Program-made: the position numbers and the translations under genes
Assembly: GCF_004359575.1 (NCBI RefSeq)
Contig: NZ_SCWF01000001.1
Coordinates: forward strand, 434,001-498,000
Direction: 5' to 3'
Length of the DNA stretch: 64,000 nucleotides
From: Macrococcus bovicus
GTDB taxonomy: Bacteria > Bacillota > Bacilli > Staphylococcales > Staphylococcaceae
Notes under the pieces: model-generated
Database searches by the model: none
What the model saw: only the letters and a program-made list of their open reading frames with translations
What the model was told of the DNA's origin: nothing
In this document: in pieces, positions 1 to 9,860 of the stretch
Layout of the letters: each line of letters opens with the position of its first letter
Position numbering within the stretch: position 1 is the first letter of the stretch

Positions 1-217
1 GGTCTACTTGAAGAAGCGTCCGGAATTACACCAGTCTTCTAAGTTCAAGACACCTGGTGGCATGGCGACTGCTGTTGTTCTCTTAGCTTTCTTCATCTTC
101 ATGTTTGCACTGCTCTTCATGGCACCTGATACTCGAATCGGTGTAGCGCTCACGCCGCTCTGGTTCGTCCTGCTCTTCCTGATGTATCGTTTTGATATGA
201 AGGGCAAAAAAGCTTAA
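1..217 (+). CDS. Amino acid permease, C-terminal fragment (5' end outside window)
   Basis: This is the last ~71 codons of a gene that enters from the left edge. The frame is open from the first bases and ends at TAA 215-217. The fragment has a basic cytoplasmic loop containing KKRPELHQSSKFKTPGG, two hydrophobic helices (roughly 19-39 and 45-62) and a short lysine-rich tail. That loop-plus-two-helix ending is characteristic of the C-terminus of APC-superfamily amino acid permeases. In Staphylococcus an amino acid permease of this kind lies next to pyk, which supports the call. The substrate cannot be told from this piece. Confidence 0.75.
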   Translation, partial: VYLKKRPELHQSSKFKTPGGMATAVVLLAFFIFMFALLFMAPDTRIGVALTPLWFVLLFLMYRFDMKGKKA

Positions 218-220
218 AAA

Positions 221-250
221 AGAAGCTCATCCAAGGATGAGCTTCTTTTT
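221..250. terminator. Bidirectional terminator between permease and pyk
   Basis: A perfect 12-bp inverted repeat (221-232 with 235-246) is flanked by a T-run on the plus strand (244-251) and an A-run at 216-220 that reads as T on the minus strand. It can therefore end both convergent genes. Confidence 0.85.
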
Positions 251-2007
251 TATACCTTTGCATGTCCAGCGTAAATTTTATTATGCTGTGCATCCACTGT
301 TACCGTGGCCCCGTTTTCAAACTTATGATAGATATCGTCAATCCCTACGATTGTCGGTTTGCCGAGTGTCAGTCCCACAACAGCCGCATGACTTGTCAGA
401 CCGCCTTCTTCAGTGGCAATCGCAACGGCCTTCTCAAGATAAGGCACCATATCTGCGTCAGTCGACTGCGTGATGATGACAGCATCAGTCAGATCCTTAT
501 CCGCTAATTCTTCTGCATTTCTAGCGACCACTACACGGCCGACTGCTGACGTGCGGCCGATACCTTGACCTGTTGCCAGTTCATTACCCACGAGCTGAAT
601 CTTCATGAAGTTCGTCGTGCCCGCTTCTCCTGTCGGGATACCCGCAGTAATGATGATAAGATCACCGTTGTTGACACTACCTGCTTCAATCGCTGCTTCT
701 GACGCCTGTTCCAGCAGCTGGTCAGTTGTTTTCTTGCCTTCTTTCACGACTGGAATAGTGCCCCAGACAAGTGCCATATGACGCGCTGTCTGTTCATAAG
801 GGGTCATCGCTATAATATGTGCATGCGGACGATATTTAGAAATGATCTGCGCTGTATGACCACTTTCCGTCGCTGCAACAATAGTCTGTACATTCAAGTT
901 CAATGCTGTATGGGCCACAGAGACACCGATCGCATTGACCATGTTGGTTTCATTTAGTTTCGTGCGGCTGTCCAGGAGGAACTTATAATCCTGCGCTTCT
1001 TCAGCAGCATAAGCGATATTGGCCATCACTTTGACAGATTCAACAGGATATTGCCCCGCTGCTGTCTCACCTGATAACATCACGGCATCTGTGCCATCAT
1101 AAATCGCATTCGCTACGTCACTCGCTTCTGCACGCGTCGGACGAGGATTGCGCTGCATAGAATCAAGCATCTGAGTCGCTGTAATAACCGGTTTGCCGAG
1201 TGCATTACACTTACGGATCAGCTCTTTCTGAACGAGTGGTACGCGTTCAGCCGGGATTTCTACACCCATATCGCCACGCGCAACCATCAAACCGTCCGAT
1301 ACCTGCAGAATCTGGTCGATGTTCTCAATCCCTTCCTCATTTTCAATCTTAGGAATGATGCGGATCGTCGAACATTTACGGTCTTCAAGAATTTTGCGGA
1401 TCTCAAGCACATCGCTTGCACGACGGACAAATGAGGCAGCGATGAAATCCACTTGCTGGTCAATCCCGAACTTGATGTCTTCAGCATCTTTTTCAGTGAT
1501 ACCCGGCAAATTGACTTTGATACCAGGCAGGTTGACCCCTTTTTTGTTTTTGAGTTCGCCCGCATTGATCACGTCACAGACAATTTTACCTTCTTCATGC
1601 TTGAGGTCCTTGACTTTCAGTTCAATCAGACCATCATCCAGTAAGATAGTTGAGCCGACATGGACGTCGTTGATCAACTCAGGATAAGTGACAGAGAATT
1701 CATTCGCTGTCCCTAATACCTCCTGCATGTTGATGACTACTGTTGTATTCTTCTGTAGTTCAATCTTGTCGTTTTCCATATTATGCGTACGGATTTCCGG
1801 TCCTTTAGTGTCCAGGAGGATTGCCACAGTCTTGTTTAACTTTTCAGCTGCTTCACGGATACGTGCAATACGTGCGCCGTGCTCTTCGTGAGAACCATGT
1901 GAGAAGTTCAGACGTGCAACATTCATTCCTGCTGTCATCAGCTGTTCCAGTACTTCCGGTGATTCCGAAGCCGGCCCGATCGTACATACAATTTTAGTTT
2001 TTCTCAT
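250..2007 (-). CDS. pyk: Pyruvate kinase
   Basis: The enzyme converts phosphoenolpyruvate and ADP to pyruvate and ATP, the last step of glycolysis, in the cytoplasm. The protein opens [12 protein letters not shown] and carries the substrate motifs [34 protein letters not shown] and the signature [10 protein letters not shown]. After the ~470-residue core it has the extra C-terminal PEP-mobilising domain of Bacillus and Staphylococcus enzymes, with the motif TSHAAVVG. I chose the ATG at 2007 (585 aa, the usual length). An in-frame ATG at 2022 would place the strong GGAGGAG ribosome site inside the coding region. It lies 27 bp behind pfkA and is probably co-transcribed with it. Confidence 0.97.
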   Translation of the reverse strand: MRKTKIVCTIGPASESPEVLEQLMTAGMNVARLNFSHGSHEEHGARIARIREAAEKLNKTVAILLDTKGPEIRTHNMENDKIELQKNTTVVINMQEVLGTANEFSVTYPELINDVHVGSTILLDDGLIELKVKDLKHEEGKIVCDVINAGELKNKKGVNLPGIKVNLPGITEKDAEDIKFGIDQQVDFIAASFVRRASDVLEIRKILEDRKCSTIRIIPKIENEEGIENIDQILQVSDGLMVARGDMGVEIPAERVPLVQKELIRKCNALGKPVITATQMLDSMQRNPRPTRAEASDVANAIYDGTDAVMLSGETAAGQYPVESVKVMANIAYAAEEAQDYKFLLDSRTKLNETNMVNAIGVSVAHTALNLNVQTIVAATESGHTAQIISKYRPHAHIIAMTPYEQTARHMALVWGTIPVVKEGKKTTDQLLEQASEAAIEAGSVNNGDLIIITAGIPTGEAGTTNFMKIQLVGNELATGQGIGRTSAVGRVVVARNAEELADKDLTDAVIITQSTDADMVPYLEKAVAIATEEGGLTSHAAVVGLTLGKPTIVGIDDIYHKFENGATVTVDAQHNKIYAGHAKV

Positions 2008-2034
2008 TAATTTCTCCTCCATTATCAGTCTGAA

Positions 2035-3021
<987 letters not shown>

Positions 3022-3081
3022 TTATTTATAACGTACCACAAAAAAAAGACGGATGCTATTAATTGCAAACAGCGATGATAA

Positions 3082-3094
3082 TGAAAACGTTTCA
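3082..3094. promoter_or_regulatory. cre-like palindrome upstream of pfkA (non-canonical)
   Basis: TGAAAACGTTTCA lies between accA and pfkA. It has both half-sites and the central CG of a catabolite-responsive element. It is one base shorter than the standard 14-nt site, so binding by CcpA is doubtful. Its position, 88 bp upstream of pfkA, fits control of pfkA-pyk. Confidence 0.3.
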
Positions 3095-3113
3095 CTTATT
3101 ATTTCAGGTCAAA

Positions 3114-4040
3114 TCACTGATCTGCGCCGATATTCCGGTATTTTTCGTAGCGCTGATTGACCAGCTCATCAGGTGTCAGCTGACGCAGTTCAGCGAGAGA
3201 ATCAGAGAGCGCTTCCGCAATTTTCTCACTCTGTCTCTCCACATCTTCATGGGCACCGCCGACCACCTCTTCAATCACACGGTCTGCGACACCGAGTTCC
3301 AGCAAGTCAGGCGCAGTGATCCGCATGGTCTCTGCCGCGCGTCTGGCCTGTGTGCTATCCTTCCATAACAACGCTGCTGCCCCTTCCGGAGAAATCACTG
3401 AATACGTGGAATTCTCAAGCATCAGCAGGTGATTACAGATGCCGATGCCAAGCGCACCGCCGCTACCCCCTTCACCGATGACAACCGAGATGACAGGGAC
3501 TGTCAGACCGGCCATCTCCACTAGGTTGCGGGCGATCGACTCACTCTGTCCCCGCTCTTCAGCTGCTTTACCCGGATAAGCGCCCTTCGTATCGATAAAA
3601 CAGATAATCGGTCGCTTAAACTTCTCGGCCTGCTTCATCAAGCGCAGTGCCTTTCGATAACCTTCCGGGTGCGCCATACCAAAATTGCGGTAAATATTAT
3701 CCTTCGTATCTTTACCGCGCTGATGACCGATAACGGTGACAGCCCTGTCCTGGAACATCGCGAGGCCACCTATCAGCGCCGCATCATCCCCGTACGTACG
3801 GTCGCCATGCAGTTCAATGAAGTCGTCAAATATGGCATATATATAGTCTAACGTTGTCGGTCTTACACCTAAACGTGCAATCTGGACACGGTCCCAAGGT
3901 TCCAGTTCGCGGTAAATCTTCTTCAGCAGTTCAGCCCGTTCCTCTTTCAGTTGTTGTAGCTGGACTTCACTGTTCTTTTTTTCCAGTTCCTTGATTTTGT
4001 TATCGAGCGTTGCAAGCTGCTTCTCAAATTCCATTGTCAT
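3114..4040 (-). CDS. accA: Acetyl-CoA carboxylase carboxyltransferase subunit alpha
   Basis: AccA and AccD together move the carboxyl group from carboxybiotin to acetyl-CoA to make malonyl-CoA, the first step of fatty-acid synthesis. The 308-aa protein has a short N-terminal coiled coil and then the AccA core with [57 protein letters not shown] and [13 protein letters not shown]. The start at 4040 is set by GGAGG eight bases upstream; the ATG two codons later is too far away. It overlaps the 3' end of accD by 17 bp, indicating translational coupling of the two subunits. Confidence 0.97.
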   Translation of the reverse strand: MTMEFEKQLATLDNKIKELEKKNSEVQLQQLKEERAELLKKIYRELEPWDRVQIARLGVRPTTLDYIYAIFDDFIELHGDRTYGDDAALIGGLAMFQDRAVTVIGHQRGKDTKDNIYRNFGMAHPEGYRKALRLMKQAEKFKRPIICFIDTKGAYPGKAAEERGQSESIARNLVEMAGLTVPVISVVIGEGGSGGALGIGICNHLLMLENSTYSVISPEGAAALLWKDSTQARRAAETMRITAPDLLELGVADRVIEEVVGGAHEDVERQSEKIAEALSDSLAELRQLTPDELVNQRYEKYRNIGADQ

Positions 4041-4896
4041 CTGCTTTACCTCCGTGCATCATAATCAACTGACTGAGTGTCTGCTTCATATCTTTTCGAT
4101 GGACCACCTTATCGAGCTGGCCATGCGCCAGCAGGAATTCCGCTGTCTGGAAATCGTCCGGCAGTTTCTCATTGATGGTCTGCTCGATGATCCGTCTGCC
4201 CGCGAAACCGATCAGACTCTCCGGTTCTGCCAGGTTGATATCTCCTACTGAAGCAAAGCTGGCGCTGACGCCCCCGGTTGTCGGATGAGTCATATAGGCG
4301 ATATACAGACCGCCAGCATCACTGTGGCGTTTGATGGCGACACTGGTCTTCGCCATCTGCATCAATGAGATGATGCCTTCCTGCATACGTGCCCCGCCGC
4401 TCGCTGTAAAAATGACAAACGGCAGCTTGTGATCGGTGCAGTAATCTATCACGCGGCAGATTTTCTCACCTACTACCGCCCCCATCGACCCCATACGGAA
4501 TCTTGAATCCATGACGCATATTCCAAGCGGCATGCCATCTATTTTGATCGTACCGGTTACAACCGCTTCATTCAGCTGTGTTTTAGTTCTGTCTTTTTCG
4601 ATTTTCTCCATATAATCAGGGAAATCCAGCAGATTCTCTGACAGCATATCTGCGTCAAATTCTACAAAGCTGTTCTTATCGGCGAGACTGTTGATGCGGT
4701 CATGTGCAGTCATCGTTAAATGGAAATTACATTCTACGCAGACATTCAGATTTTTATTGAGTTCCTTTGTATACATGATCTTACCGCACTTCGGGCACTT
4801 CACCATAATCCCTTCAGGTACATCTGTCGCCTTTATTTTCGGCACTGCTACATACTTCTTATTGCCATTGTTGCGTTTAAATATATCTTTAAACAT
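4024..4896 (-). CDS. accD: Acetyl-CoA carboxylase carboxyltransferase subunit beta
   Basis: This is the partner of AccA in the carboxyltransferase. The 290-aa protein begins with a basic segment and a four-cysteine zinc ribbon (C34, C37, C53, C56, in CPKC and CVEC), followed by the crotonase-like carboxyltransferase fold. Recognisable motifs include [18 protein letters not shown] and [19 protein letters not shown], the latter with the oxyanion-hole glycines. The ribosome site is AAGGGGAC. The start overlaps the preceding gntR-type gene by 8 bp, so regulator, accD and accA look like one operon. Confidence 0.97.
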   Translation of the reverse strand: MFKDIFKRNNGNKKYVAVPKIKATDVPEGIMVKCPKCGKIMYTKELNKNLNVCVECNFHLTMTAHDRINSLADKNSFVEFDADMLSENLLDFPDYMEKIEKDRTKTQLNEAVVTGTIKIDGMPLGICVMDSRFRMGSMGAVVGEKICRVIDYCTDHKLPFVIFTASGGARMQEGIISLMQMAKTSVAIKRHSDAGGLYIAYMTHPTTGGVSASFASVGDINLAEPESLIGFAGRRIIEQTINEKLPDDFQTAEFLLAHGQLDKVVHRKDMKQTLSQLIMMHGGKADDNGI

Positions 4897-5311
4897 TTTC
4901 TGTCCCCTTCCCGCTAAACACTTTATCGTAACGCTTGATCAGTCTGTAGACACGGTAGATGATTCTGTTGCCTTCACCATGCTGACTGATAAACGATTCC
5001 AGGAGCTGCTTGAATTCCGTGATTTCATTCTTCTGTTTCTCTGAATAAATCAGAAACCGTCCGATGATTTCGAACAGCTGATGGTCATCTACATTGGAGA
5101 GGAAGGTGCCCTCTCCTCTTTTAGTCGTGATGATCCCGATAAGCTCCATCGCTCGTAACGCTTCGCGTATACTGGAGCGGCTGATATTCATCTTTTCACT
5201 TAGATCCCGTTCTGACGGCAGTTTATCTCCTGCTGTCAGATCGTGCTCTATCATATAAGTTTCCAGTTCCTTAACAACAGATATAAACCCTTTTTGTTTG
5301 ACAGTGTTCAT
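4889..5311 (-). CDS. Small FadR-type GntR-family transcriptional regulator
   Basis: The first ~75 residues form a winged helix typical of the GntR family, with [20 protein letters not shown] followed by [12 protein letters not shown] and a wing ending GEGTFLSN. FadR-type relatives usually continue with a 120-150-residue FCD ligand-binding domain. Here only about 65 further residues remain and the whole protein is 140 aa, so the effector domain is short or absent. Two adjacent ATGs exist; the one at 5311 has better spacing from AGGAG than 5314. The gene overlaps accD by 8 bp, which points to control of malonyl-CoA synthesis or of itself. In S. aureus, as I recall, a malic enzyme gene lies between accD and dnaE; here this gene does. 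Confidence 0.85.
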   Translation of the reverse strand: MNTVKQKGFISVVKELETYMIEHDLTAGDKLPSERDLSEKMNISRSSIREALRAMELIGIITTKRGEGTFLSNVDDHQLFEIIGRFLIYSEKQKNEITEFKQLLESFISQHGEGNRIIYRVYRLIKRYDKVFSGKGTENV

Positions 5312-5339
5312 CATTCTGCTCCTAATATGTATAATAAAA

Positions 5340-5368
5340 ATTCCTTAGTGGTCTGACCACTAAGGAAT
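5340..5368 (-). terminator. dnaE terminator that also contains a FadR-type palindrome
   Basis: A 13-bp perfect inverted repeat with a 3-nt centre is followed on the minus strand by TTTTTATTAT, so it is a good intrinsic terminator for dnaE. Its core, TGGTCTGACCA, fits the pattern TNGTNNNACNA recognised by FadR-type GntR proteins. A candidate promoter (TTAACT at 5397-5402, 17-nt spacer, TATGAT at 5374-5379) would start transcription inside the repeat. Confidence 0.8.
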
Positions 5369-5373
5369 AATAT

Positions 5374-5402
5374 ATCATAACCTTCTCGGTTTATAAAGTT
5401 AA
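5374..5402 (-). promoter_or_regulatory. Candidate promoter of gntR-accD-accA
   Basis: On the minus strand TTAACT (5397-5402) and TATGAT (5374-5379) are separated by 17 nt. The predicted start, near 5367, falls within the palindrome at 5340-5368, a position suited to repression by the downstream GntR protein. Confidence 0.45.
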
Positions 5403-8400
5403 ATCAGGCGTATCAGTTCCGGCGGATAATGTTCCAACAGTGTCTGCATCGTCTCGCGGTTGACACTCGCAATCTGCTTGGATTGGCCTGTGGCATAATC
5501 AAAGAGCAGAAGCGCGATGTCTCCTTCTTCAAGCGCCATGTCAGGCTCTTTGAGCAGATAGATTTCTCGTACTCGGTTCATATAGTCCTCTTTGAACTGC
5601 TGAAAAGTCATCAGCTCTTCGACGATGAGCTTCCCTTTGTCATCACGCTTCCCTCTGACGACCACTTCTTTCTCCTGCAGCACCCTTTCATAGCGCTGAA
5701 ATACAGACGGGAATATAACAAGCTCAGCTTCAGTGGAACCGTCAGTCGCGACCGCAAAAGCCATCAGCTGTCCTTTTTTGGTACGGATCTGTCTGACTGA
5801 CGCCAAACTGACCAGCAGCCAGTTCGACTGATCCGTATGATTCAGCTTAAATAGTGGGAGATAGAGATGATGAAGGTACAGCTTCTCGACCGGATGCGTA
5901 GACAGATAGAAACCGAGATACTCCACTTCGTACTGCATGCGTTTCTCTTCTGACATTTCAGGTCGCTCCTGATAACTTTTCTTCAGGCTGAAGCCGAGTT
6001 CCTCGAGAAAGTGATCATTTTCCTGGCCCTGATCCATCTCCATGACACTATCGATTGACGCCAGCAATGTGGCGCGTGTCTGACCGAATTCATCAAAGAC
6101 ACCTGTGACGATCATTGCCTCAAGCGCCGCTTTAGAGACTGAGCGCTTCGGCATCCGCTGCATGAAATCATAGATATCCAGAAACTGTCCTTTCTTCCGT
6201 TCCTCGACAATCTCCATCACCGTGCGGTAGCCGACTCCTTTAATCATGCCGAGTGACAGAATGACCTGTTCACCGTCCGCCCGGAAATACCAGTGAGACT
6301 GATTGATGGACGGCGGTTTAAATGGCAGCTGCTTTGACTTCATTTCCGCGATCAAATCAGCGAGCTTTCCTTCACTGCCTATCACATTACTCAGAGTCGC
6401 CGCATAGAAATGAGCCGGTTCATGAACTTTGAGATAGAGCATCATATAGGCGATCTGAGCATACGCTACAGCGTGTGCTCTCGGGAATCCATAATCTGCG
6501 AATTTCATAATCAGTTCGTATATCGCCTCAGCTGTCTGCGCGTCGTAACCATTTTTCTCACTGCCGCTGATGAAATGCTGACGTTCCGCTTCCAGAACAT
6601 CCCGCTTCTTCTTGCTCATCGCACGTCTGAGCGTATCAGCTTCACCTAACGTGAAACCTGCAAACTGACTGGCAATCTGCATGATCTGCTCCTGGTAGAT
6701 GATAACACCATAAGTCGACTTCAGAATAGGTTCCAGATCGGGATGAAGGTAGTCGAAGGACCGGCCGTGCCGTCTCTCGATATAGAGCGGAATCTGCTCC
6801 ATCGGTCCGGGCCTGTAGAGACTCAGCACGGCGACAATATCCTCAAAGTTCTGAGGTTCAAGTTGCCGCAGCACTTGTCTGATGCCTGAGGATTCAAGCT
6901 GAAAGATGCCGGTCGTATCTGCTCTGCTGAGTGCACTGAAGACCAGCGGGTCATCATAATCAATGGTTTTCGTGGTCACTTTCAGTCTGCTGGCGTTTAA
7001 GACGCGCTGAATGATCGTCAAATTCCGCAGACCCAGGAAATCGATTTTCAGTAAACCGAGATGTTCCACTTCCGTCATGGTCCACTGCGTCAAGTTCAGC
7101 GTATCCCCTTTAATGAGAGGGACGTAGTCAGTCAGCAGCTGGTCGTGAATGATGATCCCTGCAGCATGCGTTGAAGTATGCCGCGGTAGGCCTTCCAGCC
7201 GCTTGGCGATGGTCAACCACTGCCGATGAGCATCATCCTGCTCAGTAAACTGCTTGAATTCCGGATTCTGATAGGCGTCTGCAAGCATCGTCCCCGGCTT
7301 TTTAGGGATGAGATGCGAGATGAACTTCAGATCTGATTCCGGGAACTGCAGAATGCGGCCGACCTCCCGCATGACAGCACGAGCGGTCAGATGACCGAAC
7401 GTCACAATGCCGCCCACATTAAATGCCCCGTATTTCTTCACACAGTAATCGATGACTTCATGGCGTCTTGTATCCTCAAAATCAATATCGATGTCCGGCA
7501 TCGTCACCCGCTCAGGATTGAGGAAGCGTTCAAACAGCAGCTGATGTTTGAGCGGATCGATCATAGTAATATCCAGCAGATAACTGACGAGCGAGCCGCC
7601 TGAAGAACCACGGCCGGGACCGACAAGAATCCCTTGACGCTTCGCATAGCGAATCAGATCACTGACGATCAGGAAATAATCACTGAATCCCATATCCGCT
7701 ATGATCTGATATTCCTTTCGCATCCTCGTCTTGTAGGTTTCATCAAGATCAGCGCAGGCAGCTTCTAACAGCTGCTTCAGATAGGTCTCACTCGTTTCAC
7801 CGTTCGGCGTCCGGAACTTCGGCAGATGATTCAGCTGCGGGATCTCAACGTCACACATCTCAGCAACAGCTTCCGTCCGTTCTAGATATGACGGCTCTAT
7901 ATGCGTCAGCGCGTCGTCTGTCTTAAAGAAGGCGTCCCCTACCACTTGATCCAGCGCCATCTTCTCGTTATTCTCAATAGCCTGTAAGATATTTAATTCC
8001 GTCAGGCCGGCCGGTTCCATATACTTCACACTGCTGACATAGACTTTCCGCTCCGTGCTGACGTCAGACAGATGACAGGCATAGCTTTCCGGAAATTCGT
8101 CCAGCAGCCATTGACCAGCCTGCTTGAAAACCATGATCAGACCTTCATTGTACTGTCGCAGCAACCTTTCAGAGACAACGGTCAGTTCTTTAAGCTGAAT
8201 ACGGGAAGAGAGGCGGATTAGGTTATGATAGCCTGCCAGATTTCTCGCCAGCAGAATCGTCTCCGTTTCAGTTGAACCGTCTGTCAGCCACACTGTCATA
8301 CCGATGATCGGCTTGATGCCTTGCGCCAGACACTCCGTGTAAAAGGCCTGCACACCATACATCGTATTCGTATCAGTGATGGCCAGTGCAGTCTGTCCCT

Positions 8401-8488
8401 CCTCTTTCGCGCGACTGATCACCTCGTCTATTCTGACTGTGGAAGCAAGCAGATCATAAGCAGTATGGATATTCAGATGCACAACCAT
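5399..8488 (-). CDS. dnaE: DNA polymerase III subunit alpha, DnaE type
   Basis: This is the second replicative C-family polymerase of Firmicutes, thought to extend RNA primers before PolC takes over. The 1029-aa protein starts with a PHP domain (NIHTAYD, AITDTN), then the polymerase palm with GPGRGSSGGSLVSYLLD and the catalytic triad segment PDIDIDFED. The fingers (ESSGIRQVLRQL, YRPGPMEQIPLYI), a helix-hairpin-helix region and a C-terminal OB fold follow. There is no inserted exonuclease, which separates it from PolC. Two GTGs precede ATG 8488; AGGTGA is best spaced for the ATG, and the start MVVHLNIHTAYD matches the family. It lies 9 bp after nrnA and ends at the 5340-5368 terminator. Confidence 0.96.
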   Translation of the reverse strand: MVVHLNIHTAYDLLASTVRIDEVISRAKEEGQTALAITDTNTMYGVQAFYTECLAQGIKPIIGMTVWLTDGSTETETILLARNLAGYHNLIRLSSRIQLKELTVVSERLLRQYNEGLIMVFKQAGQWLLDEFPESYACHLSDVSTERKVYVSSVKYMEPAGLTELNILQAIENNEKMALDQVVGDAFFKTDDALTHIEPSYLERTEAVAEMCDVEIPQLNHLPKFRTPNGETSETYLKQLLEAACADLDETYKTRMRKEYQIIADMGFSDYFLIVSDLIRYAKRQGILVGPGRGSSGGSLVSYLLDITMIDPLKHQLLFERFLNPERVTMPDIDIDFEDTRRHEVIDYCVKKYGAFNVGGIVTFGHLTARAVMREVGRILQFPESDLKFISHLIPKKPGTMLADAYQNPEFKQFTEQDDAHRQWLTIAKRLEGLPRHTSTHAAGIIIHDQLLTDYVPLIKGDTLNLTQWTMTEVEHLGLLKIDFLGLRNLTIIQRVLNASRLKVTTKTIDYDDPLVFSALSRADTTGIFQLESSGIRQVLRQLEPQNFEDIVAVLSLYRPGPMEQIPLYIERRHGRSFDYLHPDLEPILKSTYGVIIYQEQIMQIASQFAGFTLGEADTLRRAMSKKKRDVLEAERQHFISGSEKNGYDAQTAEAIYELIMKFADYGFPRAHAVAYAQIAYMMLYLKVHEPAHFYAATLSNVIGSEGKLADLIAEMKSKQLPFKPPSINQSHWYFRADGEQVILSLGMIKGVGYRTVMEIVEERKKGQFLDIYDFMQRMPKRSVSKAALEAMIVTGVFDEFGQTRATLLASIDSVMEMDQGQENDHFLEELGFSLKKSYQERPEMSEEKRMQYEVEYLGFYLSTHPVEKLYLHHLYLPLFKLNHTDQSNWLLVSLASVRQIRTKKGQLMAFAVATDGSTEAELVIFPSVFQRYERVLQEKEVVVRGKRDDKGKLIVEELMTFQQFKEDYMNRVREIYLLKEPDMALEEGDIALLLFDYATGQSKQIASVNRETMQTLLEHYPPELIRLI

Positions 8489-8497
8489 CACTCTCAC

Positions 8498-9442
8498 CTA
8501 CTCTCTGACTGCAGCTTTTAATTCATTGATCAGCTGATTAAGTTCTTCCTGACTGTAGACCGTTGCTCCGCTGGCCATCGGATGGCCGCCGCCGTTATAG
8601 CGTGCTGCGAGCGTATTGATGGCCACCCGTTTACTTCTGAGACGGGCGCGTATCTGTTCGCCTTCATCAACTGCGAAGACCCATGCCTCAATCCCCGCGA
8701 CATCGCTCATACTATTGACGAAAAGCGACGCATCAGCGGCACTGATGCCGAACTGCTGCAGGATGTCCTGCGTGATAAAGATAAATCCGACATGATCCTC
8801 ATAGCTGAAGTGCTGCAGCACATAGCCTTGAAAGCGTATGCTTTCCAGCGTGCGCTGACTCATCTGATTGAGCATCTTCGTATGATCAAAGTCATAGGAC
8901 AGCAGCATGCCCGCAATCTCCATCGTCCGAGCAGACGTATTATTGAACAGAAAACGGCCGGTATCTCCGACAATGCCGATATAGAGGCATTCAGCGATTT
9001 CAGTGCTTAAATAGTCCTGGCCATAACCGAACTGTATGATGAGTTCAGCGATGAGTTCACTCGTAGACGATACCGTCGTATCCACAATATTGATATCTCC
9101 GTAATTCTCCACAGGCGGATGATGATCAATCTTGACCAGCTTATCGCCCAGCTGATAGCGCGTATCATCTATTCTTGCAGCGTTGGCTGTATCCAGCACG
9201 ATGACCAGTGCCTCCTGATAGTCACTATCCCGGACTTCATCCATCGCACCGATGAACGCCAGGCTGTCGACTGTTTCTCCCGTGGCCAGAATTTTCTTGT
9301 TCGGATACATCTTTTTTAAGAGCGCTTTAAATCCCAGCTGCGAGCCTATCGCATCCGGGTCCGGACGCACATGCCGGTGCAGGATAATGGTATCGTAGTT
9401 ATTGAGCCAGTTCTGTAACAATTTGATGCTGTTTTTAGTCAT
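8498..9442 (-). CDS. nrnA: Bifunctional oligoribonuclease / pAp phosphatase (DHH family)
   Basis: NrnA degrades 2-5-nt RNA fragments and dephosphorylates 3'-phosphoadenosine 5'-phosphate. The 314-aa protein shows the DHH metal motifs HRHVRPDPDAIGS, LDTANA and KIDHHPPVENYGD, with a C-terminal DHHA1 domain holding YNGGGHPMASGA. The start MTKNS at 9442 has AAGGAG five bases upstream; the longer frame from 9460 includes that site. It is followed closely by dnaE, and its neighbour on the other side is ytpI, the same arrangement as in Bacillus. Confidence 0.93.
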   Translation of the reverse strand: MTKNSIKLLQNWLNNYDTIILHRHVRPDPDAIGSQLGFKALLKKMYPNKKILATGETVDSLAFIGAMDEVRDSDYQEALVIVLDTANAARIDDTRYQLGDKLVKIDHHPPVENYGDINIVDTTVSSTSELIAELIIQFGYGQDYLSTEIAECLYIGIVGDTGRFLFNNTSARTMEIAGMLLSYDFDHTKMLNQMSQRTLESIRFQGYVLQHFSYEDHVGFIFITQDILQQFGISAADASLFVNSMSDVAGIEAWVFAVDEGEQIRARLRSKRVAINTLAARYNGGGHPMASGATVYSQEELNQLINELKAAVRE

Positions 9443-9495
9443 AGTCTCTCCTTTTAGCAAATCCTCTGCTATAATGCAGATGGAGGTTGTTCATT

Positions 9496-9846
9496 ATGTG
9501 GAATACAATATCACCCTATCTTGCATCATTCGCGCTAGCTGTCATGATCATCTCGCTCGTCCTGACTTTGTATCAGGTCGCACGCTACTTCAGAACGAAT
9601 CGTGATGTTCGTCGAGCATGGTATCGTGCCCGCGGCAGAATGATGTTCGGCATCTTCTTGATCGCCTTTTCGTTTAATCAGATCATCCAGTTCACAAACC
9701 TGGTGACTTATCTCATCTGCGCCGTCCTTATCGTCTTCGCGGCAGCCAATATCAGTTACGGTGTGCGCGCTATGCGTTACTTCGAACAGCATTTTGCCGC
9801 AGAAGACCGCGCATGGGCAGAACTTGAGAAAGAAAAGAAAGCATAA
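9496..9846 (+). CDS. ytpI: YtpI-like three-helix membrane protein
   Basis: The 116-aa protein has three hydrophobic segments (about 6-26, 48-66 and 70-88) and a charged C-terminal tail ending KEKKA. It resembles the YtpI family found beside nrnA in Bacillus and Staphylococcus, whose function is unknown. GGAGG ten bases upstream favours the ATG at 9496 over a TTG at 9487. It is a single-gene unit reading away from nrnA. Its stop codon forms the loop of the terminator shared with ytoI. Confidence 0.8.
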   Translation: MWNTISPYLASFALAVMIISLVLTLYQVARYFRTNRDVRRAWYRARGRMMFGIFLIAFSFNQIIQFTNLVTYLICAVLIVFAAANISYGVRAMRYFEQHFAAEDRAWAELEKEKKA

Positions 9847-9860
9847 TGCTTTCTTTTTTT
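9833..9860. terminator. Bidirectional terminator, ytpI / ytoI
   Basis: An 11-bp inverted repeat (9833-9843 with 9847-9857) has the ytpI stop codon as its loop. A T-run follows on the plus strand and an A-rich stretch precedes it, so it can serve both convergent genes. Confidence 0.75.

Noticed and set aside
3082-3094. Full cre for pfkA-pyk
   Set aside because: The palindrome is one base shorter than a canonical cre, so it is listed only as a low-confidence site.
9470-9475. TATAAT just before ytpI as its promoter
   Set aside because: The start would fall in the ribosome site and no -35 is visible; possibly chance.
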